Assembly (NCBI GenBank): GCA_020062665.1
Contig: JAGUVW010000007.1
Coordinates: 1-64,000 of the forward strand
Origin: Pseudomonadales bacterium
GTDB lineage: Bacteria > Pseudomonadota > Gammaproteobacteria > Pseudomonadales > Ketobacteraceae
Direction of reading: 5' to 3'
Length of the DNA stretch: 64,000 nt
Shown: positions 8,749 to 17,076 of the stretch, one piece after another
Numbering within the stretch: position 1 is the stretch's first letter
Layout of the letters: each line of letters begins with the position of its first letter
The notes under the pieces: generated by a model
Database searches by the model: none
Seen by the model: the letters and a program-made list of their open reading frames with translations, nothing else
What the model was told of the DNA's origin: nothing
Position numbers and translations under genes: made by a program

Positions 8749-10056
8749 TCACTCAGTGGTGTGGTGATCCTTCAGCTGTGCCAGCTTGCGATACAGCGTC
8801 CGCTCGCTGATCCCCAGTTTCAGTGCCAGCTCCGTGGTGCTGCCATCAAACACCTCCTGCACGTGCCGCAGGTAATCGAGTTCAATCTGTTCCAGGGGCA
8901 GAATGTTTTCCGCGAAGTGGTTCTTGTCGCGGGGCTGGGTTTGCTGGGCGATTTCGGGTGGCAGGTGCTTGGTCTGGATCACGTGATCTTCTGCCAGTAA
9001 TGATGCCCGAATGACGATATTGCGCAGTTCGCGGATATTGCCGGGAAAGCGGTAGCGCGATAGTTGGCGGATCACGGCGTTGCTGATGTAGGTTCCGGCG
9101 GGTACCGGCGGCCGCGCCAGCATGGCCTCGCACAGCAGAGGCAGATCCTCGCGCCGTTCCCGCAGTGGCGGCAGGTAAATGGGAAAGGTGGCGAGGCGAT
9201 AATACAGATCCTCGCGGAAGGTGCCGGCCTCCACCATCGCCTTCAGGTTCTTGTGGCTGGCGCAGATCAGGCGGAAGTCGGTGCGTTCCATCTCGGTGGC
9301 GCCGATGGGGCGGAAGGCGCCGGTTTCCAGCAGACGCAGCAGCTTTACCTGCAGATTGATGGGGATGTCACCCACTTCATCCAGGAACAGGGTGCCGCCA
9401 CTGGCGCTGGCGGCCAGGCCGGTCTTGTCGCTGCGGGCGCCGGTGAAGGCACCTTTGCGGTAGCCGAACAGCTCGCTTTCGAACAGGTTTTCATTGATGC
9501 CGCTGCATTCCAGCACCACGAATTTGCCGAGCTTGCGGTTGCTCGCGTCGTGGATCGCGCGGGCCACCAGTTCCTTGCCGGTGCCGGATTCGCCTTCCAG
9601 CAGCACGCTCACGTCCGTCGGGGCCACCCGATACACCGCTTCCATCATTTTCTGGAAGGCGGCGGATTCGCCAATCAGTCCCTTGTTGCTGGCATCGGTG
9701 CTGGCAGTATCCACCGCGTTCATGATTTCGATGAAGCCCACCGTGGTGCCGGTGCTGTCTTTTACCGGATGCATTTCCACCTGGCAGAAGTGGCGATGGT
9801 CGCGGTCGTGGTGAATGTGCAGGGCTTTGGCGCTGGTGCCAGTGTGCTGGGATTGCAGCAGCGGGCAGGATTCGCCGTTGGCGTGACAGGGCGAGCTGTA
9901 ACCGTGGGAGGCCTGGAAGCAGCGGCAGTCGGTTTTGGGGATGCCGTAGCGCTTCTGGTAGGCGTCGTTGCTGGCGAGGATGCGGTAGTGGTTGTCGATG
10001 AAAATGGCGGGTTTGTCGAACAGGGTGACCAGGGCTTGGGGCTCGACGGCGAACAT
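8749..10056 (-). CDS. Sigma-54-dependent transcriptional activator with Cys-rich PAS-like sensor
   Basis: 435 aa from the ATG at 10056, chosen because GAGG lies 6 nt upstream and the preceding frame is not protein-like. Residues about 1-115 form a PAS-like sensor with cysteines at 44, 46, 57 and 64 (C-x-C-x10-C-x6-C) and one at about 91, suggesting a metal or redox centre. The AAA+ domain follows with Walker A GESGTGKE (about 155-162) and an intact GAFTGA loop (about 202-207) for contact with sigma-54. The C-terminus is a Fis-type helix-turn-helix (LALKLGISERTLYRKL). It is divergent from cydPABX, which has a perfect -24/-12 element, so it is very probably the activator of the oxidase operon, responding to oxygen, redox state or NO. 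Confidence 0.93.
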   Translation of the reverse strand: MFAVEPQALVTLFDKPAIFIDNHYRILASNDAYQKRYGIPKTDCRCFQASHGYSSPCHANGESCPLLQSQHTGTSAKALHIHHDRDHRHFCQVEMHPVKDSTGTTVGFIEIMNAVDTASTDASNKGLIGESAAFQKMMEAVYRVAPTDVSVLLEGESGTGKELVARAIHDASNRKLGKFVVLECSGINENLFESELFGYRKGAFTGARSDKTGLAASASGGTLFLDEVGDIPINLQVKLLRLLETGAFRPIGATEMERTDFRLICASHKNLKAMVEAGTFREDLYYRLATFPIYLPPLRERREDLPLLCEAMLARPPVPAGTYISNAVIRQLSRYRFPGNIRELRNIVIRASLLAEDHVIQTKHLPPEIAQQTQPRDKNHFAENILPLEQIELDYLRHVQEVFDGSTTELALKLGISERTLYRKLAQLKDHHTTE

Positions 10057-10149
10057 GGCGACCTCGACAGAAATGGCAGTACCTGGCTGACAAATATGGC
10101 AGCTGGTTGGTCGCTTGCCAAGCAGCAGCCCGCTGTGTTGGGAATTAAT

Positions 10150-10163
10150 ACTGTAAAAACAGT
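10150..10163. promoter_or_regulatory. Palindrome, candidate upstream activator site
   Basis: ACTGT-AAAA-ACAGT is a perfect 5+5 inverted repeat, 32 bp upstream of the -24 GG of the cyd promoter and 93 bp from the activator gene start. It is the best symmetrical sequence in this intergenic region, hence a candidate binding site for the divergent sigma-54 activator. Its distance is shorter than typical enhancer sites, which lowers confidence. Confidence 0.45.
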
Positions 10164-10193
10164 GTGTTAGCGATTTTGCTCGATGCGCCGCGT

Positions 10194-10210
10194 TTGGCAC
10201 GCTCGGTGCT
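10194..10210 (+). promoter_or_regulatory. Sigma-54 (-24/-12) promoter of cydPABX
   Basis: The sequence TTGGCACGCTCGGTGCT has the invariant GG at 10196-10197 and GC at 10208-10209 separated by exactly 10 nt, with the consensus TGGCAC around the -24 element. The expected transcript start is near 10221, 26 nt before the CydP start, which leaves room for its ribosome binding site. A sigma-54 activator is encoded divergently. Confidence 0.88.
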
Positions 10211-10246
10211 ATTCAGCTGTTGAAGTCATTATGCGGAAGGCATCCC

Positions 10247-10420
10247 ATGGCCAAGCGCCCCCTGTCCCTGCGCAAGCACCTGATCTGGATTCTGCTGATC
10301 AAGCTGATCGTGATCGTGGCGCTGCGTGTGACCTATTTCCCCCGGCTGCAGGATCAGCATTTGCCGCAGGATCTGTTTCCGTCGCCCCCTTCATCCGCGC
10401 TCGTCAAGGAGTCCTCATGA
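10247..10420 (+). CDS. cydP: CydP, small putative subunit of cytochrome bd-type oxidase
   Basis: 57 aa from the ATG at 10247 ([20 protein letters not shown]); GGAAGG is just upstream and an earlier in-frame ATG at 10220 would sit at the predicted transcript start. It has a basic N-terminus, one transmembrane helix and a short periplasmic tail, as in the CydP proteins found directly before cydA. Its stop overlaps the cydA start (ATGA), so the two are coupled. CydP is thought to assist or join the oxidase; this rests on family context. Confidence 0.85.
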   Translation: MAKRPLSLRKHLIWILLIKLIVIVALRVTYFPRLQDQHLPQDLFPSPPSSALVKESS

Positions 10421-11991
10421 TCGATGCTGATCTGGTGGAAGTGTCGCGCCTGCAGTTCGCGCTCACAGCCCTGTTTCATTTTATTTTTGTTCCGCTCACG
10501 CTGGGATTGTCGTTTCTGCTGGCCATCATGGAATCGGCGTATGTACTGACGCAGAAAATCATCTACCGCGACATGACGAAATTCTGGGGCAAGCTGTTCG
10601 GCATCAATTTCGCGCTGGGGGTGACTACCGGGATTACGCTGGAATTCCAGTTCGGCACCAACTGGGCCTATTACTCCCATTACGTGGGCGACATTTTCGG
10701 TGTGCCGCTGGCGATCGAAGGGCTGATGGCGTTTTTCCTCGAAAGCACGCTGATCGGGCTGTTCTTTTTTGGTTGGGAGCGGTTGAGCCAGCGTCAGCAT
10801 CTGGCGGTGACCTGGCTGGTGGCGCTGGGATCGAACCTGTCGGCGCTGTGGATTCTGATTGCCAACGGCTGGATGCAGAATCCGGTGGGTGCGGAGTTCA
10901 ATTATCAGACCATGCGCATGGAGATGACGTCGTTCAGCGAATTGTTTTTCAACCCGGTGGCGCAGGTGAAATTCGTGCACACAGTGGCGTCCGGTTATGT
11001 CACGGGCGCGATGTTCGTGCTGGGTGTGTCGAGCTACTACCTGTTGCGTCACCGCGATGTGCCGTTTGCGCGCCGCTCGTTTGCGATTGCGGCGAGTTTC
11101 GGCACGGCGTCGATTCTGTCGGTGATCGTGCTGGGGGATGAATCCGGTTATCACCTGGGCGATGTGCAGCAGGTGAAACTGGCGGCGATCGAAGCGGAGT
11201 GGGAAACCCATCCAGCGCCGGCAGCGTTCACGTTGATTGGCTGGCCCGACGACGCACAGCAGAAAACCCATTTCGCCATCAAGATTCCCTATGTGCTGGG
11301 TATCATCGCCACCCGTTCTTTCGACGAGCCGGTGCTGGGCATTGCCGACCTGAAAAAAATCAACGAGCAGCGCATTCGCGAAGGCATGGTGGCTTACGGA
11401 TTGCTGCAGCAACTGCGCAATGGCGATGAATCGGAGCAGACCCGCGCGGCGTTCGAGCAAGTCAAAGCACACCTGGGTTATGGCCTGCTGTTGAAGAAAA
11501 CCAACCCCGATGTGGTGGATGCCAGCGAGGCGCAGATCCAGGCGGCGGTGGATCGCACCATTCCCAAGGTGTGGCCGCTGTTCTGGAGTTTTCGTGTGAT
11601 GGTGGGGGCGGGCATTTTCATGCTGGGCGTGTTTGTGCTGGCGTTCTGGCAGTCCACCCAGCATCGCACGGCGGAAAAGAAATGGTTGCTGCGTGTGGCC
11701 ATGTACTCGATTCCGTTGCCGTGGATTGCGGCGGAGTGTGGCTGGATCGTGGCGGAGTATGGGCGTCAGCCGTGGACGATCGGTGGCATTCTGCCGACGG
11801 ATCTGTCGGTGTCGAATCTGTCGGCCGGCGATGTCTGGAGCAGCCTGATCGCCATCGTGCTGTTTTACAGCGCGCTGTTCATCATCGAGATGTATTTGAT
11901 GATCCACTTTGTTCGCAAGGGGCCCAGCAGTCTGGGCACCGGGCGTTATCACTTTGAGCAAGCGACGGTTACGACAGGAGCACACGCATGA
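10417..11991 (+). CDS. cydA: Cytochrome bd ubiquinol oxidase subunit I
   Basis: 524 aa from the ATG at 10417 with AAGGAG upstream. It shows the hallmarks of Cyd[21 protein letters not shown] with the heme-ligand histidine, GFALG-like [12 protein letters not shown], the FQFGTNW segment, and a long Q-loop (about residues 255-370, beginning [15 protein letters not shown]), which places it in the long-loop class of enteric bd-I. The [18 protein letters not shown] motif near the C-terminus is the conserved heme d/b595 region. It oxidises ubiquinol and reduces oxygen with high affinity. It overlaps cydB by 4 bp. Confidence 0.97.
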   Translation: MIDADLVEVSRLQFALTALFHFIFVPLTLGLSFLLAIMESAYVLTQKIIYRDMTKFWGKLFGINFALGVTTGITLEFQFGTNWAYYSHYVGDIFGVPLAIEGLMAFFLESTLIGLFFFGWERLSQRQHLAVTWLVALGSNLSALWILIANGWMQNPVGAEFNYQTMRMEMTSFSELFFNPVAQVKFVHTVASGYVTGAMFVLGVSSYYLLRHRDVPFARRSFAIAASFGTASILSVIVLGDESGYHLGDVQQVKLAAIEAEWETHPAPAAFTLIGWPDDAQQKTHFAIKIPYVLGIIATRSFDEPVLGIADLKKINEQRIREGMVAYGLLQQLRNGDESEQTRAAFEQVKAHLGYGLLLKKTNPDVVDASEAQIQAAVDRTIPKVWPLFWSFRVMVGAGIFMLGVFVLAFWQSTQHRTAEKKWLLRVAMYSIPLPWIAAECGWIVAEYGRQPWTIGGILPTDLSVSNLSAGDVWSSLIAIVLFYSALFIIEMYLMIHFVRKGPSSLGTGRYHFEQATVTTGAHA

Positions 11992-13130
11992 TCGCCGATT
12001 ATGAAACGCTGAAACTGATCTGGTGGGTGTTGGTGGGCGGGCTGTTGATCGGCTTTGCGATCACCGATGGATTCGACATGGGCGTGGGCGCGTTGCTACC
12101 GTTTCTGGGTCGCAGTGACAGTGAGCGCCGGGTGATGATCAACAGCGTGGGGCCGCACTGGGAAGGTAATCAGGTATGGTTCATCACGGCGGGCGGTGCG
12201 CTGTTCGCCGCCTGGCCCCTGGTGTACGCCAGCGCTTTTTCCGGCCTGTACACGGCATTGGTCATTACGCTGCTGGCGTTGTTTCTGCGCCCGGTGGGCT
12301 TCGACTATCGTTCGAAAATGGATTCGACTCGCTGGCGCAGTAACTGGGACTGGGCGCTGTTCGCCGGTTCAGTGGTGCCGCCAATTATTTTCGGCGTGGC
12401 GTTCGGTAATCTGTTTCTGGGTTTGCCGTTTGCGTTCGATGAATTTCTGCGGCCCCGTTATGAAGGCGGTCTGTTCGGTTTGCTGACGCCGTTTCCGTTG
12501 CTGTGCGGCGTGCTCAGCCTGACGATGCTGGTGATGCATGGCAGTGTCTGGCTGAGTCTGAAAACCGAAGGCGCGTTGCGCCAGCGCAGTGGTCGTGTGA
12601 CGGTGCTGACGGCGGCGCTGACCGCCATGCTGTTCGGTATCGGTGGCCTGTGGATTGTGCTGGGTATTGATGGATATGCAGTGCTGGCGATGCCTGATCC
12701 CAATGGCGTTATTAATCCGCTGGCCAAGTCGGTGCGGATGGTGGAAGGTGGCTGGCTGCAAAATTTTGCCCACATGCCTGCGCTGGTGACGGTGCCTTTG
12801 CTGGGTCTGGTGCTGCCGTTCGTCACCGCGTTGCTGGTGGTGAAGCGCCACGAAGGACTGGCGTTCATCACCAGCAGCGTGGCGGTGGCCAGCATCATCG
12901 CAACCGCCGGTATCGGCCTGTTCCCGTTCGTGATGCCGTCGAGCCTCAACCCCGATCACAGCCTGACGGTGTGGGACGCCACCTCCAGCGCGCTCACCCT
13001 CAACATTATGCTGATGGTGGCCTGCGTGTTCGTGCCGCTGGTGCTGGGTTATACGGTCTGGAGCTATGCGCGGATGTGGGGCCGCATCAGCACCGATCAC
13101 ATCGAACAGCACTCCCATTCACTCTACTGA
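11988..13130 (+). CDS. cydB: Cytochrome bd ubiquinol oxidase subunit II
   Basis: 380 aa. The start overlaps the cydA stop (ATGA). The N-terminus has the CydB signature [20 protein letters not shown] and [21 protein letters not shown], and eight to nine helices are visible. It forms the heterodimer with CydA in the inner membrane. No fused or missing part was noticed. Confidence 0.97.
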   Translation: MIADYETLKLIWWVLVGGLLIGFAITDGFDMGVGALLPFLGRSDSERRVMINSVGPHWEGNQVWFITAGGALFAAWPLVYASAFSGLYTALVITLLALFLRPVGFDYRSKMDSTRWRSNWDWALFAGSVVPPIIFGVAFGNLFLGLPFAFDEFLRPRYEGGLFGLLTPFPLLCGVLSLTMLVMHGSVWLSLKTEGALRQRSGRVTVLTAALTAMLFGIGGLWIVLGIDGYAVLAMPDPNGVINPLAKSVRMVEGGWLQNFAHMPALVTVPLLGLVLPFVTALLVVKRHEGLAFITSSVAVASIIATAGIGLFPFVMPSSLNPDHSLTVWDATSSALTLNIMLMVACVFVPLVLGYTVWSYARMWGRISTDHIEQHSHSLY

Positions 13131-13145
13131 GCGAGGCGATTCATT

Positions 13146-13259
13146 ATGTGGTATTTCACCTGGATTCTGGGCGTGCTGCTGGCGTGCGCGTTCGGCATCG
13201 TCAATGTGTTGTGGCTGGAAGTGACGGAGAATCTGGATCGGCCCGACAACGAAGCGTGA
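13146..13259 (+). CDS. cydX: CydX, small subunit of cytochrome bd-I oxidase
   Basis: 37 aa, beginning MWYFTWILGVLLACAFGIVN, the exact pattern of CydX/YbgT (one helix with a conserved W-Y-F-x-W start and a charged NxLWLE end). It begins 15 bp after cydB, with GAGCG upstream. CydX stabilises the heme groups of the CydAB dimer. A 9-bp hairpin follows at 13275. Confidence 0.93.
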   Translation: MWYFTWILGVLLACAFGIVNVLWLEVTENLDRPDNEA

Positions 13260-13274
13260 CAAAGGCGGTGGAGT

Positions 13275-13304
13275 CCGGGGAATCCGGCAGGGCAAATTCC
13301 CCGG
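13275..13304. terminator. Hairpin after cydX, possible transcription end
   Basis: CCGGGGAAT (13275-13283) pairs perfectly with ATTCCCCGG (13296-13304) around 12 nt. No T-tract follows on either strand, so intrinsic termination would be weak; it may instead protect the 3' end or stop convergent transcripts between cydX and yaeQ. Confidence 0.5.
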
Positions 13305-13316
13305 CGCGGATTGCAC

Positions 13317-13853
13317 TCACAGGATCCTGTCCAACTCCACCTGCACCGTGTCTTTGTTGTTGGAAATCCAGATGCCGCCATCCTGAATGGTGCATTGCAG
13401 CTGCATGGTGCGTTCGTACATGGCGACGAGCGCATCGCTGCTTTCCTTGGGCACTGACAGGATCTGCAGATTGTCGAAGCGCCCCAGATTTTTTTGCGTC
13501 TGCTGCCACCAGATCGACACGGCGCGGCCGCCATAGGCATAGATGATCACCCGATCGGACTTGTGACAGGCCTTGCGAATGCGTTTTTCATCCGGCGTGC
13601 CCACCTCGATCCACAGGGTGACGTGGTCGGTCAGATCCTTTTCCCACAGCGCAGCTTCTTCTTCATTGCTCAGGCCTTTGCCGAATTCCAGGGTGTCGCT
13701 GGCGTGCAGCATAAACGCCAGCAGCCGCAGCATCAGGCGCTCTTCGGTTTCCGAGGGATGTTGCGCCAGGGTGAGGGAATGCTGGGCGTAGTAATTTGTG
13801 TCCATGTTGGAAATCTGGACGTCGGCTTTGCAGATGGTGGATTTCAGGGCCAT
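13317..13853 (-). CDS. yaeQ: YaeQ family protein
   Basis: 178 aa, full length for YaeQ. It starts MALKSTICKADVQISNMD and contains the family motifs LTLAQHPSETEERLMLRLLAF, LWIEVGTPDEKRIRKAC and VSIWWQQTQKNLGRFDNL. YaeQ has a nuclease-like (PD-(D/E)xK) fold by structure and an uncertain role; it was first noted as a suppressor of transcription elongation defects. It is convergent with the cyd operon and stands 85 bp after the start side of its minus-strand neighbour. Confidence 0.92.
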   Translation of the reverse strand: MALKSTICKADVQISNMDTNYYAQHSLTLAQHPSETEERLMLRLLAFMLHASDTLEFGKGLSNEEEAALWEKDLTDHVTLWIEVGTPDEKRIRKACHKSDRVIIYAYGGRAVSIWWQQTQKNLGRFDNLQILSVPKESSDALVAMYERTMQLQCTIQDGGIWISNNKDTVQVELDRIL

Positions 13854-13938
13854 GGCAGCAGCGGGTCGCGGGTGAAAAAATCCTGCGCAGTATGCGCCGA
13901 TCCTCCGCCTGCATAAAGCGGGATTTATCGGCGCCGCC

Positions 13939-14628
13939 TCAGCCCTCGATCGGCTCCACGGTGGCCACCGGGAACACCATCTGAAAATCCGTCACGCGCC
14001 AGCAGGAAATCACCTTGCCCTGGGTGAGGTCGGGGAAATAGGCCGGATTGAAGCGGGCGCTGACCAGTTGCGCGGGCTTGATGTGGCCTTTGCTCCGGGG
14101 CGCGTACAGGTATTGCTGGCCGTTGCGATGCTGGCCCAGGGTGCGCAGTGATTGCGGCACCAGCGCCGTGGTGGTGGGTAGGCGGAACATCTTGCGCGGG
14201 CGCAGGCTGAGTTCGGCGAAGGTGGTGCCGTCTTCCGCTGTCAGGGCGATGCGGTCTTCCTCGGGGCCATAGCTGACGCTGAAATCGCAGCGCTCCTTGG
14301 GAATGCCCCAGTTGATGTTGCCGTTCACCACCGATTCCCAGGTGGACACAAAAATGCGCGAGATGGAACGGTTCACGCTGCGGTTGAAGCGAAAGCTGCC
14401 GGGAATGAACAGCAGTTCGTGATAAGGCCCCACGTCGGATTCACTGTAATCGACGAACATCAGCATCGCGAGCCGGCCGCGCCGTTTGCCCTTGAGGGAA
14501 TCCGCTATGAACAGCTGCTCGTCGCTGGCCTGTTCCGGCAGGCGCACCGCCACCACATAGCCGCTGCCTTTGAGCTTCCAGGGGGCGGGGGCAAGGGGAA
14601 CGGCAGGGGCGTTGGCTTCGGATCTCAT
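13939..14628 (-). CDS. Acetoacetate decarboxylase family protein
   Basis: 229 aa from the ATG at 14628 (GAG ribosome site upstream); a GTG at 14661 would add 11 residues. APWKLKGSGYVVAVRLP near the N-terminus and LAMLMFVDYSESDVGPYHELLFIPG fit the acetoacetate decarboxylase (ADC) superfamily. The strongly conserved active-site lysine environment of true ADC is represented only loosely by NWGIPKERCDF, a pattern found in the broad ADC-like group with diverse or unknown activities. The GIPKE motif supports a binding pocket of the same fold. The true substrate is not evident. Confidence 0.8.
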   Translation of the reverse strand: MRSEANAPAVPLAPAPWKLKGSGYVVAVRLPEQASDEQLFIADSLKGKRRGRLAMLMFVDYSESDVGPYHELLFIPGSFRFNRSVNRSISRIFVSTWESVVNGNINWGIPKERCDFSVSYGPEEDRIALTAEDGTTFAELSLRPRKMFRLPTTTALVPQSLRTLGQHRNGQQYLYAPRSKGHIKPAQLVSARFNPAYFPDLTQGKVISCWRVTDFQMVFPVATVEPIEG

Positions 14629-14771
14629 GGCGGCTCGATTGGTTGATGAATGATCGGTCACGCTGGATCATACCGGCCGGTTTGGCCATTGTCATCCGTT
14701 TGGGTTCAATTCGGCCCGCTGGCCTGTTCTAATGGCGCCTCTCCAATCACCGCAGCCCGCAGGCCTCTCCC

Positions 14772-15452
14772 ATGAATCAAGCAACCCTCATTCACTGGCT
14801 GGAACAATCCTTTACCGACCGCCGCCTGGACAACGCGGAAAAGCTGGATCTGCGCGGCCTGGCCCAGGATCTGTCGCCGGAGCTGAAGCGGTTTGCCCGT
14901 AACCGTGCCTTCGAGCTGGTGCGTGCGGGCATGACTCAGGGTGAGGACAACGGCATGGCCGGTGTGCTGTGGCTGGAACAGGTGATCAAGACCCTGGAGG
15001 CCACCGATGGTGCTCTCGCCCGCACCCAGGTGCATTTCAGTCCCGGCCCGGCCTGTCGCGGTGCCATCCTCGATTGCCTGCAACAGGCCCGGTGGACGGT
15101 GGACATCTGTGTTTTCACGGTGGCGGACGATCGCATTTCCGAAGCGGTACTGAAAACCCACCAGCGCGGCGTAACCGTGCGCATCGTCACCGACAACGAC
15201 AAGGCCAATGACGATGGCAGCGACGTGGATTTTCTGCAGCGCAAGGGCGTACCGGTGCGGGTGGATCGCACCGCCTATCACATGCATCACAAGTTCGCGC
15301 TGTTCGACGGCCAGGTGTTGCTGAATGGCAGCTTCAACTGGACGCGCAGCGCCACGGAAAACAATCACGAGAATCTGGTGCTGAGCACCGACGCGGAATT
15401 GGTGAAGCACTTTGCCCGGCAGTTCGAGGCATTGTGGGAGCGCTTCGCCTGA
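14772..15452 (+). CDS. Phospholipase D-like domain protein
   Basis: 226 aa. The N-terminal 80 residues are helical; the C-terminal half holds one HxK motif, HHKFALFDGQVLLNGSFNW (about residues 173-191), typical of single-HKD proteins such as Nuc endonuclease that dimerise to complete the active site. VDICVFTVADDRISEAVL and GVTVRIVTDNDKAND also match the Nuc/PLDc_2 pattern. No signal peptide is seen, so it is likely cytoplasmic. It is probably a nuclease or phosphodiesterase; the substrate is not known. Confidence 0.85.
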   Translation: MNQATLIHWLEQSFTDRRLDNAEKLDLRGLAQDLSPELKRFARNRAFELVRAGMTQGEDNGMAGVLWLEQVIKTLEATDGALARTQVHFSPGPACRGAILDCLQQARWTVDICVFTVADDRISEAVLKTHQRGVTVRIVTDNDKANDDGSDVDFLQRKGVPVRVDRTAYHMHHKFALFDGQVLLNGSFNWTRSATENNHENLVLSTDAELVKHFARQFEALWERFA

Positions 15453-15470
15453 AACGCTCCCGGGGGACGA

Positions 15471-16838
15471 TCAGGCTTCTGCGGCTATTTCCAGCTCGCG
15501 GATGCCGTTCTCGATGTAGGTGAGCAGCTTCTGCATGGAGGGCAGGGTGCGGCGGCAGGCGGTGAGGCCGAACTCCAGCTGATCCACGTAACTGAGCAGC
15601 GTGATGTTCAGCGCGATGCGGTCGATGGGAATCGATACCGGATACATGCCCTCCATCTTCGCGCCGTTCCAGTACAGATTGCGTTTCGGCCCTGGCACGT
15701 TCGAGATCACCACGTTGAACGGCGCCCATTTCGGCAATAGTCCCGTCAGCATGTTGAAACCCGCCGGCGCCATCAGCAGGGCGGTGTAGTACAGTGCCTC
15801 CTGCGACGACATGGTTTTCACCCGTTCCTTGCCGTCTTTCACCGACGCCTTGATGATCTCGATGCGGGTGGCGGGGTCGGCCACGTGGGTGCCCAGGTTG
15901 GCCAGGATCATCGCGATCTGGTTGCCGCTGTCGCTGTCATCCTTGCGGATGGACATGGGCACCATGGCGATCAGCGGCTTGTCCGGCAGGGCGTGCTGGC
16001 TGATCAGATAATCCCGCAGCGCGCTGCCGCACACCGCCAGCACCACATCGTTCATCGTGCAGTGAAACACTTTCGCAATCCGCTTGAAACGTTCCGACGG
16101 CCAGGACTGCGCGGCAAAGCGGCGGGAGCCGGTGATCGGTTCGTTGAGCAGACAGTGGGGTGCCTGGAACACCGACACGAAATTGTCGCTGCGGGTGGAG
16201 CGGCGAAAGGTCTTCGCGTATTCCTTTGCCACCTTGGGCAGCGACTGCAGCTGCTTGCCGGCTTCGGTGGTGAACTTCGACAGCCCGGTGACCATCTCGG
16301 TGGCCGTGGGCAGGCCAGAATCGCGTTTGCGCGGCGGCATGGCCCACACCGGTGGCATGTCCATCTGGTTGGGATCGGTGCTGAACGTGCGCAGGGTGGT
16401 GCGCATGGCGGCAATCCCGTCCATCAGGCAGTGATGAGCCTTGGAATACACCGCAAACCGGCGCCCCTGCACACCCTCGATCAGGTGGAATTCCCACATG
16501 GGCCGCTCGCGGTCCATCAGATTGCTGTGCTCGGCGGACACCAGGGCCAGCAGCTCGCGGATACGGCCCGGCTTGGGCAGCGCTTCATGACGGAAATGGT
16601 GTTCCAGGTCGAAGTGATCGTCCTCTTCCCAGAAATATTGGCCGAACCGGTTTACCAGTTTCTGGTTGAAGGGGCGTTCCGGCGTCTGATAGGCCCGCAG
16701 GGACTCTGCGATTTCGGTCACATACTTGGGGCCTGCGCCATCGGGATAAGAGAACAGCAGCAGGGCGCCCACGTGCATGGGTTGCTGACGTTTTTCCAGC
16801 CACAGGAAAAGCTGATCGGCCGGGCTGAGTGGAGTCAT
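15471..16838 (-). CDS. Wax ester synthase / acyl-CoA:diacylglycerol acyltransferase (WS/DGAT)
   Basis: 455 aa from the ATG at 16838 (MTPLSPADQLFLWLEKRQQP), the typical family start. The catalytic HHxxxDG motif is HHCLMDG (residues 135-141) and the conserved PLW-type motif appears as RPMWEFHLI; NVVISNVPGPKRNLYWNGA near residue 370 is the second family signature. The enzyme joins an acyl-CoA to a fatty alcohol (wax ester) or diacylglycerol (triacylglycerol) at the membrane or lipid-droplet surface. The fatty acyl-CoA reductase at 42.4 kb can supply the alcohol. It is divergent from a second acyltransferase gene. Confidence 0.95.
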   Translation of the reverse strand: MTPLSPADQLFLWLEKRQQPMHVGALLLFSYPDGAGPKYVTEIAESLRAYQTPERPFNQKLVNRFGQYFWEEDDHFDLEHHFRHEALPKPGRIRELLALVSAEHSNLMDRERPMWEFHLIEGVQGRRFAVYSKAHHCLMDGIAAMRTTLRTFSTDPNQMDMPPVWAMPPRKRDSGLPTATEMVTGLSKFTTEAGKQLQSLPKVAKEYAKTFRRSTRSDNFVSVFQAPHCLLNEPITGSRRFAAQSWPSERFKRIAKVFHCTMNDVVLAVCGSALRDYLISQHALPDKPLIAMVPMSIRKDDSDSGNQIAMILANLGTHVADPATRIEIIKASVKDGKERVKTMSSQEALYYTALLMAPAGFNMLTGLLPKWAPFNVVISNVPGPKRNLYWNGAKMEGMYPVSIPIDRIALNITLLSYVDQLEFGLTACRRTLPSMQKLLTYIENGIRELEIAAEA

Positions 16839-17076
16839 AGGCAAAATCCTTCCCTTATCAATGAGTTGTCCCAATTCGCGTGACTTAGTGTACTGGTTTG
16901 CGGCAATCCTGTCGTGAGCTGTCATTATTTCAACCGCCTGACCTGATGGTCGAATCCTGTTTTGTATCAAAACCCTATCGCCTGACCTGGGTCAGCATTC
17001 CGTTACAAATTGGATTGGCGCCGGTGTCGGCTTGGTGCCAGACTCTTGCGACTGCACCACATTTGCCTGGTTTTCT

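Noticed and set aside
10354-11985. 543-aa open frame on the minus strand
   Set aside because: It is antisense to cydA, whose protein motifs are complete; the minus frame is rich in His/Arg/Gln from GC-skewed third positions and has no domain.
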